Source: Elgaria multicarinata webbii (Eukaryota; Chordata; Lepidosauria; Squamata; Anguidae). Taken from it: a stretch of DNA of 64,000 nt. Below are positions 33,861 to 46,175 of the stretch, piece by piece; the stretch's first letter is position 1; each line of letters starts with the position of its first letter. A program made the position numbers and the translations under genes. The notes beneath the pieces were generated by a model. That model made no database searches and was not told the origin of the DNA. It was given only the letters and a program-made list of their open reading frames with translations. The stretch covers positions 51,005,538 to 51,069,537 of the forward strand of contig NC_086171.1 of NCBI RefSeq assembly GCF_023053635.1, read 5' to 3'.

Positions 33861-35282
33861 ATTCCCGAGGTGTTAAAATTAGACGGTAGGGTGGCAGAAT
33901 AGGGGTGCGGGTGGCCCTTTGTGAATATCCCGCCACATTCAAGACAAACAGAACTTTCCAGGCCTGAAAACAAACCAGTCTATTACGGAAAGAGGTTCTT
34001 TCAGCCCAGACTGGCCTTTGCTTAATTAGGACTAGTATCCAGAGTTAGCCCTACTTAGAGTAGACCTATTGAAATGAATGGTAATTATTTTAGTCATAAA
34101 TACATAGCCCATTCATTTCAATAGGTCTACTTTAAGTAGAACTAATATTGTATACTACCCCTGGTTTTCCACTTGCAAAGATGTATGTACTCTTCAGAGA
34201 GGGGAGCATTTTTTAAAAAATGCTTCCACACCTGCAGTTTGAAATATTTTATTACATTCCACTCTCAGAATTCTTGCTCTGCATGTTTAGACCAGTTCTT
34301 AGATTGGGAAGCAAATATAATTTTGAGTCTGTGCCATGCTTTCCTGGGAAATTATTTATTTATTAAAAGATTTTAAAATCATCTTTCAGGACGCACTGTC
34401 CTCACAAGGTGGTGTACAATATTAGAAACATAGGGACATACAAATTATAATTAAATTTGCACGCACACAGCAGTAGCAGCAAAATTTCCAAGGCTTTGTC
34501 TAGAGGTTGTGTTTGGAGAAAAATGTACATGGAGGAGTTGCAGACAACTGAAGGCTACAATTGTATTTATGGTTACCAGTGAGCGAGTTCTACCTGACAG
34601 AATTAGTCTTGACTTTTGACTTTTATAGAAGGGGAGGGCACATTTGGAATTTGGAGTGATGTGGGAGCTGTCTTACCATGGCTACCATGTGGGATGTAGT
34701 TGTCTACTCACAAATTGGGTGCAGTCCGCATGATCAGTTCCAAAACATCCATTTCACAGATGGCAAACAGTTGAGGCTAAAAGACAAGCAACTTGCCCAA
34801 GAAACAATACAAGGCAGAGGCTGGGTCTGAGCTCCAACACACACAAAACACACCTTTGAACCCATGGTTTCTTGTTCCAACAGCACAGAAAGTGAGCCAA
34901 CTATTTCCCAAGTCACCTCTAAATAAATTTGTCTAAAAGTAATGTATTCCCCCCAAAATTAATAAGAAGGTTGCTGTCAGACCAATTTCCCCCAAATTCA
35001 GTATGAATTCCTGATAAATTAACTCTCATTTCCCTTTGCAACTATCTGCAAATTTAATCTAATCTTACTAGGAAATAAGAACATAATTGGTACTTCTCTC
35101 TTTAAAATAAAGGCCTGTAGCACAACGACACTTGTACTTATTTGTCATAAGGGGCTACTACAGCAATAAAATTTAACCAAGTCTGATAAATAGAATATAT
35201 ATAGCTGTTTCTTGATTTCTAATGATATTTAATGAAGATGTCAGATCTAGCCATGGTCACACATGCCTTAATTACATCCTGT
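33861..35282. other. Intergenic with short foldback (34037-34147) and a LINE tail trace
   Basis: TACTTAGAGTAGACCTATTG and CAATAGGTCTACTTTAAGTA form a 30-bp inverted pair at 34051-34140. A decayed LINE tail lies at about 34350-34440. No genes are seen. Confidence 0.55.
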
Positions 35283-35299
35283 TTGGCCTAACATTATTA

Positions 35300-35346
<47 letters not shown>

Positions 35347-35950
35347 TATAGCACCATCAATGTGCATGGTGCTGTACAGAGTAAAACAGTAAATAGCAAG
35401 ACCCTGCCGCATAGGCTTACAATCTAATAAAATCATAGTAAAACAATAAGGAGGGGAAGAGAATGCAAACAGGTACAGGGTAGGGTAAGGAGGCACAGGG
35501 TAGGGTAAAACTAACAGTAGAAAGTAACAGTAGAAGTCTGCACAACATCAAGTGTTAAAAGCTTTAGGAAAAAGAAAAGTTTTTAGTTGAGCTTTAAAAG
35601 CTGCGGTTGAACTTGTGGATCTCAGATGTTCTCAAATGTTCTGGAAGAGTGTTCCAGGCGTAAGGGGCAGCAGACGAAAATGGACGAAGCCAAGCAAGGG
35701 AAGTAGAGGCCCTTGGGCAGGCGAGAAACATGGCATCAGAGGAGAGAAGAGCACGAGCGGGGCAATAGTGTGAGATGAGAGAGGAGAGATAGGAAGGAAA
35801 GATAACACACTCTGCATAGGACTGCCTTTGGAAACTTCAGTTGGTGCTCCAGCCAGACTGTTGATCAGAGAGAGCAAGTGACTTCCTTGCAACTAAGAGT
35901 GCTGGGGAAATCTGCTGTGGACCCCAGTGAGGCTGGATTCCCAAGAATCT
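35283..35950 (-). mobile_element. LINE 3' fragment with RT C-terminus
   Basis: An (ATTT)n tail and ATAGCACCATCAATGTGCAT are at the left. The - strand carries RPFSSAAPYAWNTLPEHLR and, after a frame change, an LKTFLF-type end. The C-terminus is of L2/CR1 type. It is dead. Confidence 0.7.
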
Positions 35951-36754
35951 GACTTCCGGAGTTCGCAGCGGGCTGCCCCCCTTATCTGTGCGTCCTTGGA
36001 TTTTGCACAGGGCGGATCTCCGTCTTTCTAAACAGCACGATAGCCGATCATGAGAAAATTATGTCTGTAATTGGCGTATTTTATGGCATTTGTGGTCATA
36101 AAGCACCTGTGACGATTTTCTGTAGAAGTAAATTGTATATTAAAGAAACTGACTTCACATCGTCAAAAGGTCTGCAAAAGCTGAAAGGTTTCTGAGAGAT
36201 TGAAGCACTGGTTTTGCATTAACAAGTGTGCATCTGGTGCATACTGTAAAATAAAGTGATGTTATTCATGCAATTTGCTTTCTTTCTTTTAAAGTAAATA
36301 GCAACTACTGTTAGGGAAGCCATCTGGATCAGGACCACAGGAGGAAATTTTAACCCTTAGCACCCACTACCATCTGAATCTGTATTGTGGAAACTTTTGG
36401 CAGCTATTTGCTTCAGTAAGAAAGTTGCCTTTGGCAACAGAGCATTGATATGATTCCCCACCCACCCATTTGCCTTATCACTACTGCAGCTGAGAGCCAG
36501 AGAATGGGATTCATAGGTTACTTAGGCAAGATGTCCATTGCTAGACGCTGTGGCATCACAGGTTGGTTCTGCGGTCTGGGCACTGCTTTCCAAGTCCCAC
36601 CACTGCGAGGGCAGTTTGGAGGAAAACAGTGCGCTTGTGGTTAGAAGTGTCAGGACAATTTCTGTCAGCTCCTTTCCCTGAAATCACTGTCTGGCGATAT
36701 GAACACTTTGCATCTCTCACAAGGTCAGGTTAACTGAGGATGCAGGCCATAGGA

Positions 36755-36990
36755 CAGGAGCGGGGAACCTCTTTCCGCCCAAAGGCTGAATTCAATTTTT
36801 GAGAAGCCCCCAAGGGCTGGGGAGGGCCCCCCAACACACTGATGCCATGACATTGAACAGATGGGGTTGATGCAAGAGTGAGATTTGTTGCTGCTGGGGT
36901 GAGTGCGCATGGTGTATATGTCAGTGTGTGAGTGTCGGGGGCGGGGGGGCAGACAACCCTTGGAGCCAAAAAGGTTGTGCCCCACTGCTG
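36755..36990. mobile_element. Probable hAT-like non-autonomous element
   Basis: The left end, CAGGAGCGGGGAACCTCTTT, and the right end, AAAAAGGTTGTGCCCCACTG, are imperfect inverted copies in the usual 'CAGNNGTGGGGCACAACC' form. No target duplication remains. Confidence 0.45.
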
Positions 36991-37154
36991 TAAAATCGTT
37001 TGTTGGTGATCTGTTCACTGACTGCTGTTGTTTCAAAAATGGCATGTGTGATGTGAGAGCCAGTGTGATGCAGTGGTCAGATCAAGCATGGGGAACATGT
37101 GGCCCTTCTGATGTTGTTGGACTTCAACTCCCATCCAACCCCAGCCAGAATAGC

Positions 37155-37440
37155 CAAGAAAAGCAGCAGTTTCTGCAGCTGAAACTCTCCTCACAGCCTG
37201 AGTTTGATCCCAGCGGAAGCTGGTTTCAGGCAGCTGGCTTGGGTTGACTCAGCCTTCCATCCTCCTGAGGTCGGTAAAATAAGTACCCAGTTAGCTGGGG
37301 GAAAGGTAATAATGGCCGGGGAAGGCAACGGCGAACCACCCCACTATAAGGCCTGCCAAGAAAACGTCAGAGAAAGCTGGCGTCCCTCCAAGAGTCAGTA
37401 ATGACTCAGTGTTTGCACGAGAGGTTCCTTTCCTTTGCTT
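37155..37440 (+). repeat. Sauria-type SINE (BovB-mobilised family)
   Basis: AAAGCAGCAGTTTCTGCAGC is followed by a tRNA B-box-like GAGTTTGATCCC, GGTTGACTCAGCCTTCCATC and GGTCGGTAAAATAAGTACCC. It ends GCACGAGAGGTTCCTTTCCT. This is the Sauria SINE layout, with a tail related to BovB LINEs. It is the strongest single pointer to a squamate host. The head up to the A box is cut by a foldback piece (37088-37156). Confidence 0.75.
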
Positions 37441-37547
37441 CCATGAGTGATGAGAGTTGAAGTCAAACAAACTCCAGAGGACCATACGCTCTGCACCCTT
37501 GGGTTAGTGTGGGACTCAGATTGGAGAGATCCAGATTCAAATCTGGG

Positions 37548-37800
37548 TCAGCCAGTGCATCGTAGTGGCTAGAGTGTTGGACTGGGAGTTGGGAGATCTA
37601 GGTTCTAGTCCCCACTCAGCCATGGAAACCCACTGGATGACTTTGGACCAGTCACAGACTCTCAGCCCAACCTACCTCACAGGGTTGTTGTTGTGGGGAT
37701 AAAATGGAGAGGAGGAGGATTATGTACGCCGCCTTGGATTCTTTCGAGGAAAAAAAGCAGGATATAAATGCAATAATAAATAAATAAATAAATCTAAATT
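37548..37800 (+). repeat. tRNA-like SINE with LINE-type tail
   Basis: A-box-like TAGTGGCTAGAGTGTTGGAC and B-box-like GGTTCTAGTCCCC precede CACTCAGCCATGG, CCTCACAGGGTTGTTG and a GCAGGATATAAATGCAATAA tail with (AAAT)n. The promoter-like spacing is intact. A fragment of the same head lies at 37057-37087. Confidence 0.7.
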
Positions 37801-37973
37801 AGTTCACTGTGCAACCTTGTGCCACTCTCCGTCCAACTTACTGGGTTGTTGTGAGGATAAAACAGGGAATCAGAAAACTATGTATGCCTTTGAGCAGCTT
37901 GGGAGAAAGATGGAAGATAAAATTTTAAAAATAAATAACATGCTCTTTGGTTGTAAAGACTTTTAGGATGCAA

Positions 37974-38104
37974 TCCTATGCACGTTTAGAGAGAGGAAAA
38001 GTTTTATAACTTTCAGCATCCCCCAGCCAGCCATGATGGCTGGAGCATGCTGGGAATTGTAGGACTTTTTTCCTGTCTAAACATGCATAGGATTGCACCC
38101 TTAA
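37974..38104. repeat. Foldback repeat, 'gtctaaacatgcataggattg' family
   Basis: TGCAATCCTATGCACGTTTA and TCTAAACATGCATAGGATTG are inverted ends. CAGCATCCCCCAGCC/GGCTGGAGCATGCTG form inner arms. Others lie at 42168-42308 and 54385-54480, and in part at 50585-50632. Confidence 0.65.
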
Positions 38105-39377
38105 TCAAACAAATGCCCTTTCCCTGGCCTTATGAAACAGCTGATTCTGGCTAGGCTCTTCTGTGTGAGCTACTCCTTGTTCAGGCACAAAGTAAGCTGC
38201 TTTTGCCCCATCTCTCCTCCTTCCTGGATCAACCACCAGTTTGCCATCAGAGCACCATCCCTGACACACATCCAGTCACTTCCGCATCTTGCAATCAGAA
38301 CGTCTCAGCTAGGGATTATAGTAAGGAAGAAAAGAGTTTAACAGGAAAGATTGTCTTCCTTTCTCTCTCTCTCTCTCTTTTTAAACCCATTTTATCTAGA
38401 GTTAAACTCTACTTTGTCACTCAGGATGGGACTCTTCTGCCCCCGTTTCCCTCCCCTCCAGGCTGAGATCTGAATGATAGAAGACATAGCATCTCTATGC
38501 TTTGGTTTAACTCTAAAATAGTGTCCCAGCTGTGCCTGGAACTCTCCAGGCAGATATATCAGTGGTAAAAATGGAAGTAATCCAAGCTTGTTCTGAACAC
38601 AAATGTGAACAAACCACTGGACCTGCCCTTACTTCTCCTGTAGGTGATTTCAAAGCTCTGCATTTGTGGCTCCATAGGCAGCAGGAATTGATTATTATTT
38701 TCCCCCGATCATGCTTTTCAGGATGTTCTTGAACAGTGTCTGTTACGGCCTTCATTTGTCCTATGCTGCGGCTCTGCATGGGATTATGCCAGAATGAAGA
38801 GGCTTGAAAACGTCCACCTTTGGTATTTTGAGGATAGCCTGCATGTGGCACTAGTATATAGTTACTAATGGAGACACACTGTACTGAATCACTGTAGGCA
38901 TTTTAAAAAAAATTCTCTGAGGTCACTATCTTTTGATTGTGCCATTAAAATGCTTTCTCAATCTTTATATCAGAGCAATTAGCCAATGTTAAGCAGGATA
39001 TCACAGAGGTCAAAGCATTTGATCCCATTAAAGTTACAACAAGCTCAGGAAAACCCAGCAAGATTAGTCTCTTGTTCCAGTGTCGTTTTGGATTTGAAAA
39101 CACAATCCTCCTAGTCAGTACTTTGTAACTGACTAATGGATCTATTTTAAGGCTTTGATCCTATGCTACTTTAGCTGAGAATAAGCCCTATTGAACTCAA
39201 TAGGACTTACTTTTGAGTAGGATTGCAGTGTAAAGTAATTAGCAATATTTGTGTATTCAAGCTGCAATCCTATAAATGCGTATTTGGGAGTAATCCCCAC
39301 TAAACTCAGTGCAACTTAGTTCTGAAAAGAAGGGAGAAACGAATTCTCAGGATGCTGAACTTTTTATTGCAGATTGT
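38105..39377. other. Intergenic; short dispersed repeats only
   Basis: A (CT)n run lies near 38358-38378. Copies of the short 'gggacttacttttgagtagg' repeat lie at 39148-39232 and 39258-39330. No coding exon is recognised. Confidence 0.5.
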
Positions 39378-39423
39378 AAAGCCCAACATGTTTTGGCCTG
39401 TACCTTTTCAAGGCCTTCTTCAG
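39378..39423 (-). ncRNA. Hammerhead-ribozyme-like core of a Penelope-like element
   Basis: The - strand reads CTGAAGAAGGCCTTG, then a short loop and CAGGCCAAAACATGTTGGGC. The order (CTGANGA box, GGCC/GGCC stem, AAAC box, flanking stem) is the hammerhead layout carried by Penelope-like retroelements. The core looks degenerate and is probably inactive. The adjoining AAAGTTCAGC on the - strand fits an element end. Confidence 0.4.
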
Positions 39424-40195
39424 GGGGCTGTAAACATTTAAAATGCATACTTTAAAACATGGTAGGAACAACATGTAAGAAAAATATATTCTTATTGTAA
39501 AATTAGATTGACGTATACAGAGCACTTTCTCCTGTTATCATAAATTTGAAGAATACTTTAAACAATTTATATATGTACATAGGCCTCTGTGGCGATATGT
39601 CAATCTAATTTTACAGTAATCTAAATGCTTAAAATCCAAATTTTGGGATTGTAAATCCTTTTCGTTTTTTGCCAGCAGGGTGCTTTTTTTGTCCAAGTTA
39701 ATATATTGAGGTAAAAAACTGTTTCATGGCTTCCCTCTCCCAAAAAAAACCCTGATCCAGGGAAGCATCTGAAATGCCCTTCTTTAGACGCCACACCTTG
39801 GTTTGAGTTGTTTGACTTGGGGCAGTAAAATGTACCAAAATTATTTCTGCATATGTTTTTTAATGGGTTCTGGTTCTTAGCCTTTAAAACTCTAAGACTT
39901 CAGTCCTATACCATTTACCTGGGAGTAAGCCCCATTGAATTCCATGGGATTTGCTTTTGAGTAGTCATGTGTAGGACTGCAGGGTACATGAAGGGCCACC
40001 TGCTTCAATATGAACCTGTCCAACCATTAAGTCTTTGGTAATAGAACACACTATGAGATCCATCACACCTACTCCCCCCCCCCCCCCCCGCAGGTACAAT
40101 CCTCGGTTTCCACCTCGGTTTCATTAGCGTGTCAAGTGCTGGTGTCTTTCACCTGCCTTCCTGGTATTGCCATTGTATCGGCGAAAGCTCTTTTC

Positions 40196-40262
40196 ATTTG
40201 TTTATTTATTTATTTATTTATTACATTTTTATACCGCCCAATAGCCGAAGCTCTCTGGGCGC
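40196..40262 (-). mobile_element. LINE 3' tail (same family as 19988-21003)
   Basis: (TTTA)n followed by TATACCGCCCAATAGCCGAA and GCTCTCTGGGC. It is a very short 5'-truncated copy. Confidence 0.75.
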
Positions 40263-41437
40263 TCTTCTGCTATTGCGCCTGCCCCACTTCACCCACTTCT
40301 CCTTCCCCCTCCAGTTCATTGGTTCTTGTGGTTGATGGACATTGTGATGGGATTGGGCCCCTCCCCCATCTGGTTTTGTCTAGCATTTTAGAGATTTAGC
40401 GTTTCATCAGCTGGGTGCCGTTTCTGCCTTTAGAGGTGAGATGATGATCCCTTTTGCGTGGGGTCTTCACGCGCCCTCTCTCCCTTCCTTCCCCTTCTCA
40501 GTTGAGCAGCTTTATGGACTGAAGGAGAGCTGTCCTGCCCTCTTCTTTCATCTGCAAGACCGCCCTTCAACACCCCCCCCCCCCAAGATGGGACGTTCTA
40601 TGACATAGTGCTATGACAGTAATACATGGGGACAGAAGGGCAGTTTTATCCCATGTGGAGAAAAAATACCACACTTTCCCCACCCCAGAAAAACATGGAA
40701 AACGGAGGGGAAGAGGCAAGATGACTGCAGGACAGGGATGACATCATGTGAGGGTCGTGGGGCAAAATGGTAAACAAGGAAGGACAAAAGTGCGATAAAC
40801 ACTGGTGTGATGGAGCCCTATAAGTCTAAATGTATAATATGAAGGGGAATTGAAGAGTGCGAATTTAAGAGTGGTAGTGATTACATGGCCCTATTGCAAC
40901 ATTCCCCTTCAAAAGCATTTAGTACAAAAGGTTAATTATCATTATTTTCTTAATGTAGATAGATCTAGTCTAGCTATATCACAAGAAACTTTGGACTGAG
41001 TTTCTTTTTTCTTTCTTTCTTTTAATCTCATTAGCTCGGCCCACGCTTTAATTAGCAAGCTTTCAAGGCTGGAACTGTTTAGCCATTGCATTCATGTTTG
41101 TAAATGTGGTATTGATGTTCTGCCTCAGGGACTAGCTAGACATGATGGCGACAGACAGTAGTGTTAGAAAGTGGGTTGTCCCACATTTCTATAGAGAACA
41201 GGGTGGAGTGAGTAGCTGTAAAGTGGGTAGGAGGCAGTGGCAAACTGTCCCCCACAGCCTCACTCCTCTCCTCTAATCCAGCAGTTTTTCTACTAGTGGG
41301 GTTCTGAAAGTGAAAGTAATGCCCACCAGGGGAGAAAAAATGTTTTTCAGACAAGATGCTGATCCAGAATCGATCATTAAGATCAGGAGTCTGTTAACTT
41401 TGGGGGCTCTAAGACCATTTCTGCCCATCCAAAACCT
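40263..41437. other. Intergenic, nothing gene-like
   Basis: It includes poly-C runs near 40575 and a possible relative of the 42780-43110 MITE (GACATCATGTGAGGGTCG at about 40740). No exons are recognised. Confidence 0.45.
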
Positions 41438-41987
41438 AGGAAGCTGCTTTATACTGAATCAGATCCCAGTGGCTCATCTTCTTTGCCCTGTGGAGGCTGC
41501 GCAGTGGTGCTGCATCAGTTATGCAATGCAGCTGCCGCTCACAGCCACCGTGGGGGGTTTCCTTGAAGCTGCACCTTTAAAAAGTCAGGGATTTGGCCCG
41601 ACTTTTTCCTTTGAAGTGAGGTCACCATGGACCTTCCACTCTGTGACCTCGCTTCAGCATTGAGCCAGGGGCATTGTGGGGCAGATGGCAACCGCTGATT
41701 GGTTGCCAGAAGCAGGGCAGAGGGCAGGAGGTGGGGTTGAGTACCCAGATGGTTGCCAGAAAGCCCATGCTGCCTCCTGCACTGGGGATTACTTGTCCCC
41801 ACCCCACAGCAGCAAAACTACTGGTTTTAGTGGCAAAGCAGCACAGTGAAGGCAGGCTCTAGCCTAGTATTGTTGACACTAACTGGCAGGGTTTCAGGCA
41901 GGATTCCTTCCTAGCCCAATCTGGAGAAGCCAATGATCAAACCTTCTGCATGCAAAGCATGTACTCTACCACACTGAGCTATGGCCC
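41438..41987 (-). repeat. tRNA-Ala-like SINE, interrupted by a family A MITE
   Basis: On the - strand the head is at the right: GGCCATAGCTCAGTGTGGTA, then GAGTACATGCTTTGCATGCA and a B-box-like region, resembling tRNA-Ala(UGC). The distal part, AGGAAGCTGCTTTATACTGA in + orientation, is at 41438-41489. The two parts are separated by the MITE at 41490-41866. Confidence 0.7.
41490..41866. mobile_element. Foldback MITE, family A, copy 3 (nested in SINE)
   Basis: It carries TGCATCAGTTATGCAATGCA, AAAAAGTCAGGGATTTGGCC and GTGAGGTCACC, as at 58861-59229. Exact ends and target duplication are blurred. Confidence 0.5.
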
Positions 41988-42167
41988 CTTCCCATGGGGT
42001 GCACTCTGTGGGGTGCCATGGTGCGCCCAGGGCAAAACTTCACAACAAATGGCTGTATTAGCGCTATAGAGTTTCACAACAAACTTATCTTGTTGTAAAG
42101 CTAAACGTGTCCTGTATAGTGCTCTATAGTGGCTATAATCAAATTTAGCTTCAAAACAAGCTAAAGA

Positions 42168-42308
42168 CACAATCCTGTGAGTTTAGACAGAAAAAAGACC
42201 TACAGCTCCCAACATGCCCCAGCAAGCATTGCTAGCTAAGGTATGCTGTAGGATTTGGGTTTAGTTTTTGTTTTCCCCTCTAAACTTGCATAGGATTGTG
42301 CCCTAAAC
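42168..42308. repeat. Foldback repeat, 'gtctaaacatgcataggattg' family
   Basis: CACAATCCTGTGAGTTTAGA and TCTAAACTTGCATAGGATTG are the inverted ends. TACAGCTCCCAACATGCCCC lies inside. Confidence 0.6.
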
Positions 42309-42779
42309 TGGGCTTTGCACTGGCAAGGTAACATAGCAACACAAACATCAGTGAAGTCTTTTATTGTAGTAGATCAGATTATACAGAAAAACTTCTTAGA
42401 CTCCGCAATAAAAGCTTAATGGTTACAACTCTCCATAAATCTGATAGCAAAGGCTCATTGCTTAGTTTAAGACACAGTTCAAAGGCTAGTATCCACGCAG
42501 TATCAAGTTAGATAAGTCCCACAAGATAGTTCAAAGCACAGATTTCATGATATGGAATTCTGGCAGGCAAGGGTCTAACGTTCATGATAAGTTGAAACGA
42601 GGAAGCATTCCGGGCAAAGGAAGACAACATTCCCTATAAAAGCTCATTAGCCTTTGCACCGGTTCCTAGTTTGTGAACTGCCCAGAGAGCTTCTGCTACT
42701 GGATGGTATAGAAATGCAATGAAATAAATGAATAGTGTGAGATTCAAAACAGACAAAAGGTTCACAATCATAAAGCTCC

Positions 42780-43110
42780 ATCACACCTAGGAAAAAATGT
42801 TGGCTACCGTGGTTTCTCCGCTCCTGGTTATGTCACTCAGTTACTTCCTGTTTGAAAACAGGAAGTAAACAATGAGCACGAGGCCCATTCAGTCCAGCGC
42901 TGTAATCATGCTGCTTCTCCCACACACAGCAGGAGAGAGCAGAAACTGGACTTTTTCTAGTTTTTCTTGTGGCGCAAAAAAGCCCAGAAGGGGCAGAAGG
43001 CGCACGAGAGGCAGATGACATCATGTGAGGGACCTCCGAGAAATCTGTGAGTGTCCAGTAACAAGTGTGCAATAAAATGCTTGGCAGATAAAGCTTGTAG
43101 TTGAGTAAGA
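42780..43110. mobile_element. Foldback MITE, 'gcgataaatcgctcatt' family, copy 2
   Basis: It includes ACTTCCTGTTTGAAAACAGG, CCACACACAGCAGGAGAGAG and AGTGTCCAGTAACAAGTGTG followed by CAATAAAATGC. It is the reverse of the element at 21218-21546. Confidence 0.45.
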
Positions 43111-43376
43111 TAGCACCGACCATGGAAATTTCAGTGATAACATGGGGATTCCTCTCCCCTGATGAAGGAAGGGCTTGGGGTGAGTGCTCAGCCCTCCATG
43201 GGCTGGATTGGGCCCAACATGAGCCAGATTTGGCCCACAGGCTGGAGGTTGCCCTCCTCTGTCTTACTATATTTCCATGAAATTCCAGGGATGCAAAGGA
43301 AGACCTAAATTGGCATTTATTTATAATTTATATTATTATTTATTTGTGGCATTTACATACAACTGAACACTGCCTA

Positions 43377-43420
<44 letters not shown>

Positions 43421-43452
43421 ATCTATCTATCATGTACATTGATGGTGCTATA

Positions 43453-43506
<54 letters not shown>

Positions 43507-43532
43507 TCTATCTATCTATCTATCTATCTATC
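43377..43532. repeat. Compound microsatellite (TCTA)n-(AAATA)n-(AAT)n-(TCTA)n
   Basis: Two TCTA arrays flank TATAAATAAATAAATA and a long (AAT)n run. The words TACATTGATGGTGCTATATA inside it are a LINE tail, so the arrays grew from LINE tail ends. Confidence 0.9.
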
Positions 43533-44329
43533 AAGGAGCAGTAAAATGGAGCAGCAAAATTAATTTACTTACAGCCAGCCTGAGTGAACAGGGGGCTGTC
43601 TTAAGGTGTTTTTTTTTCCCTTGCGGCTTAGGTGTGTTGTAAGATTGTTTGCGGTACATGGCATCATGGCCAGCGCACTCCCAGCTAGCCACTTCTGCCT
43701 GGAAAAGCCACTGTATCAGAGAGTCATTTTACTCCATTCTTTTAGTTTAAGTGGCTCTCAGGTGCTTGCTCTGCAATGTGCCCCCATGCCTCCGCATTAA
43801 ACCCTGGGCATACCTGTCACCTGGCTGTGACATGAGCCGCCCCTTCCCCCATTCACTCATTTTCCTAGCATGCCCATTGAGAGACGTCTATGCGCTTCCT
43901 TAATGCTGCGTTAATTTGCTCCTGCGATGTGATGATAGTTCTGAAGCTGCAGAGAGTTGGGAGCGGCGTTAATTCGCTTCTCTGATGTAGTAGTACTTTT
44001 TGGAGTTGTGGCTTATATATATGCTGGTGGGTGCTCTCATGGGGAGCCAGTATTGTGGGTTAGTTACTCCCCATTCCCATTCATAAAACTGGAGTGGCAG
44101 GGGGAGCCTGGAGAAGAGCGGACAGTAAGCCTCTCTCCTTGATGACATTGGTTCTACTCTGCCCCCACCCACAACCCAGAAGTATGTTTTTTTCCCGGCA
44201 CTGAAAAGCTGGGTTTTAGGGATGGCTGGCTCTGCCATGTAACACCATGTAAAACGGAGCCAATTTCAGCATACTGTGGAGAATAACAACAATGCACTTT
44301 CCTCCTGTGCTTGTGAAGATGGGGGCCAA
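43533..44329. other. Intergenic, nothing recognised
   Basis: No exon, RNA gene or clear repeat end is seen in this stretch. Confidence 0.4.
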
Positions 44330-44850
44330 GTGTGTTTTCAGAAGGTGTTTAAGTCACACTTTCTGCCTCCCAAACTACATGAGAGAGGGTTTTCCAGATT
44401 GTGGGTGCCACTACAGAGAAGGCCCACTGTCTGCATACTTTATGGTGACATTCCGTTCATTTTGGAATGACCAGCAAGGCCCCCTCTGCTGATCTTAAAG
44501 GATGCCTGGGTCTGTATAAGGGAAGTCTGCTAGGTATCCCAGCCCCAAATTGTTTAGCAACATAACTTTGTACGTGGCTCGGTAGCTAACAGGCAGCCAG
44601 TGCAGTCCTTTTAACACAGGTGTTATGTGAGCATAGCTAGGTATCCCAGTGAGCACCGTAGCTGCTACAGTCTGCATTTGCTTCTGAACCACGCTCGAGG
44701 GCAGAACCACATAGAGCGCATTGCAGTAGTCTAATTGTGAGGTTACCATCTGGGGATGGACTGGGGGTGGACTAGCAAACAGAGATGACCAACAGACAGA
44801 AGTGCTGTTGGTCAGTAGGAAATTTGAGCCTGTTTTCAAAGGGGTGTAAG
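44330..44850 (-). mobile_element. L2/CR1-type LINE fragment, RT C-terminus
   Basis: The - strand reads VTSQLDYCNALYVVLPSSVV, HITPVLKGLHWLPVSYRATY and LLNNLGLGYL, the usual order of the L2/CR1 thumb and C-terminus. It is truncated at both ends and has diverged. Confidence 0.75.
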
Positions 44851-45892
44851 AAACATTTCTTCCCAAGAATTGGATTTGTAGCTTTGGTTGCTAGTGGACC
44901 CAGCTTTAGTTTTCAATGGCCACCTTTGCCCAGCTTCTCTGCTGCGCCGTGCACCTGATGTTTTCCAAACTTAAAATAAACAAATAGTGGGCTTTCACTC
45001 CACATGGATCCTAAAATAATGGCTTAATTTTCCTGTTTCCTGTTAAACTACTTTTAAAAATCCCTAATCCCCACCCCCATCCTTGCTAAAGGAGTAAGCA
45101 GTCTCTCAGCTGAAGCTTTTCAAGTTGATTGAAGCCATTCTCCAACAGGCTGTTTGATAATCACTTTGAATGCATTGCTGAGTGTGGAGATGCACTCACT
45201 GGTTCTGAGGCAGCAAGTTATTTCTATTACACTGGCAGGGGAGCTTGATTAGGGAAAAATATTTTCTACCGTGAAGTGGAATTTAAAGCTTTGGACAGCT
45301 TTGTTTCTTGTGAAAACAAAAGCTTTTGTCCATCACAGCGTAGCTTGGCATGGCGTTTCCTTCTACAGTAAAGCTTCTGACCATTTTAGGGCAAAACATG
45401 ATTAAACTGAGTTCATCCCTTATCAAGTGCTTTTGAATAGACCCCAAGGGCCTAATTTTCCAAAGGCGGAATGCTTAGACTCTGTTTTTAAGTCACCGGC
45501 AAGCATGTGTATGGAGATTTGTGCAAGCGTCTCGGATATTTTGCAGTGTTTGGGATTCGGACAAAAAGTAATCCAAACAAACCAAATTTCCACAAGCACA
45601 TGACTGGAATTGATTGGTTGCCCCTAAGATTATTCTCTTCAGAAGAAATTTGTCAGAACTTCTGTTCTAGCGAGAACAAAATGGTGCCTTCTTACAACCC
45701 CAAGAAGTGGAGCTAGAAGATAATGATCTATTAATCAATACCCAGTACTGAACACATGTATTTGGATGTAGCTCTCATTCATGCCAAGGAGACTTACTTC
45801 CAAATAAATGTGCTTAGCATTCTCATCACAATGCTGTATATTTTAATCTGTAATATTGGCACACTTGTATTCCATTAGTGGTTTGCTTTAAA
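44851..45892. other. Intergenic, nothing recognised
   Basis: AT-rich unique-looking sequence, with no coding or repeat features that I can name. Confidence 0.4.
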
Positions 45893-45998
45893 CCGGGGTG
45901 GTGGTGGTGATGGCCTTCAAGATTTTGTTGAATTGCAACTCCCATCGTTCAGCATAGGCAATGGTGAGAGGTGATGGGAATTGCAGTCCCGAACCCTA
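45893..45998. repeat. Foldback repeat, 'aactacaattcccat' family
   Basis: TTGAATTGCAACTCCCATCG and GATGGGAATTGCAGTCC are the inverted ends. Confidence 0.6.
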
Positions 45999-46094
45999 CT
46001 TTAAGCCAATGAATTAATATGCTTTTTCTAATAGTGGAGTTTTCAAATAATATGTTATTTTGAACATCTGAATAAACCTCTTGAATGTATTGCT

Positions 46095-46097
<3 letters not shown>

Positions 46098-46142
<45 letters not shown>
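46098..46142. repeat. (AC)n microsatellite
   Basis: About 22 uninterrupted AC units. Confidence 0.95.
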
Positions 46143-46144
<2 letters not shown>

Positions 46145-46175
46145 TTGGTCAACAACTGATTATAGTAGGGCAGCT

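Noticed and set aside
43377-43532. CRISPR-like array
   Set aside because: The repeats are simple TCTA and AAT microsatellites without spacers, and the window is vertebrate DNA.
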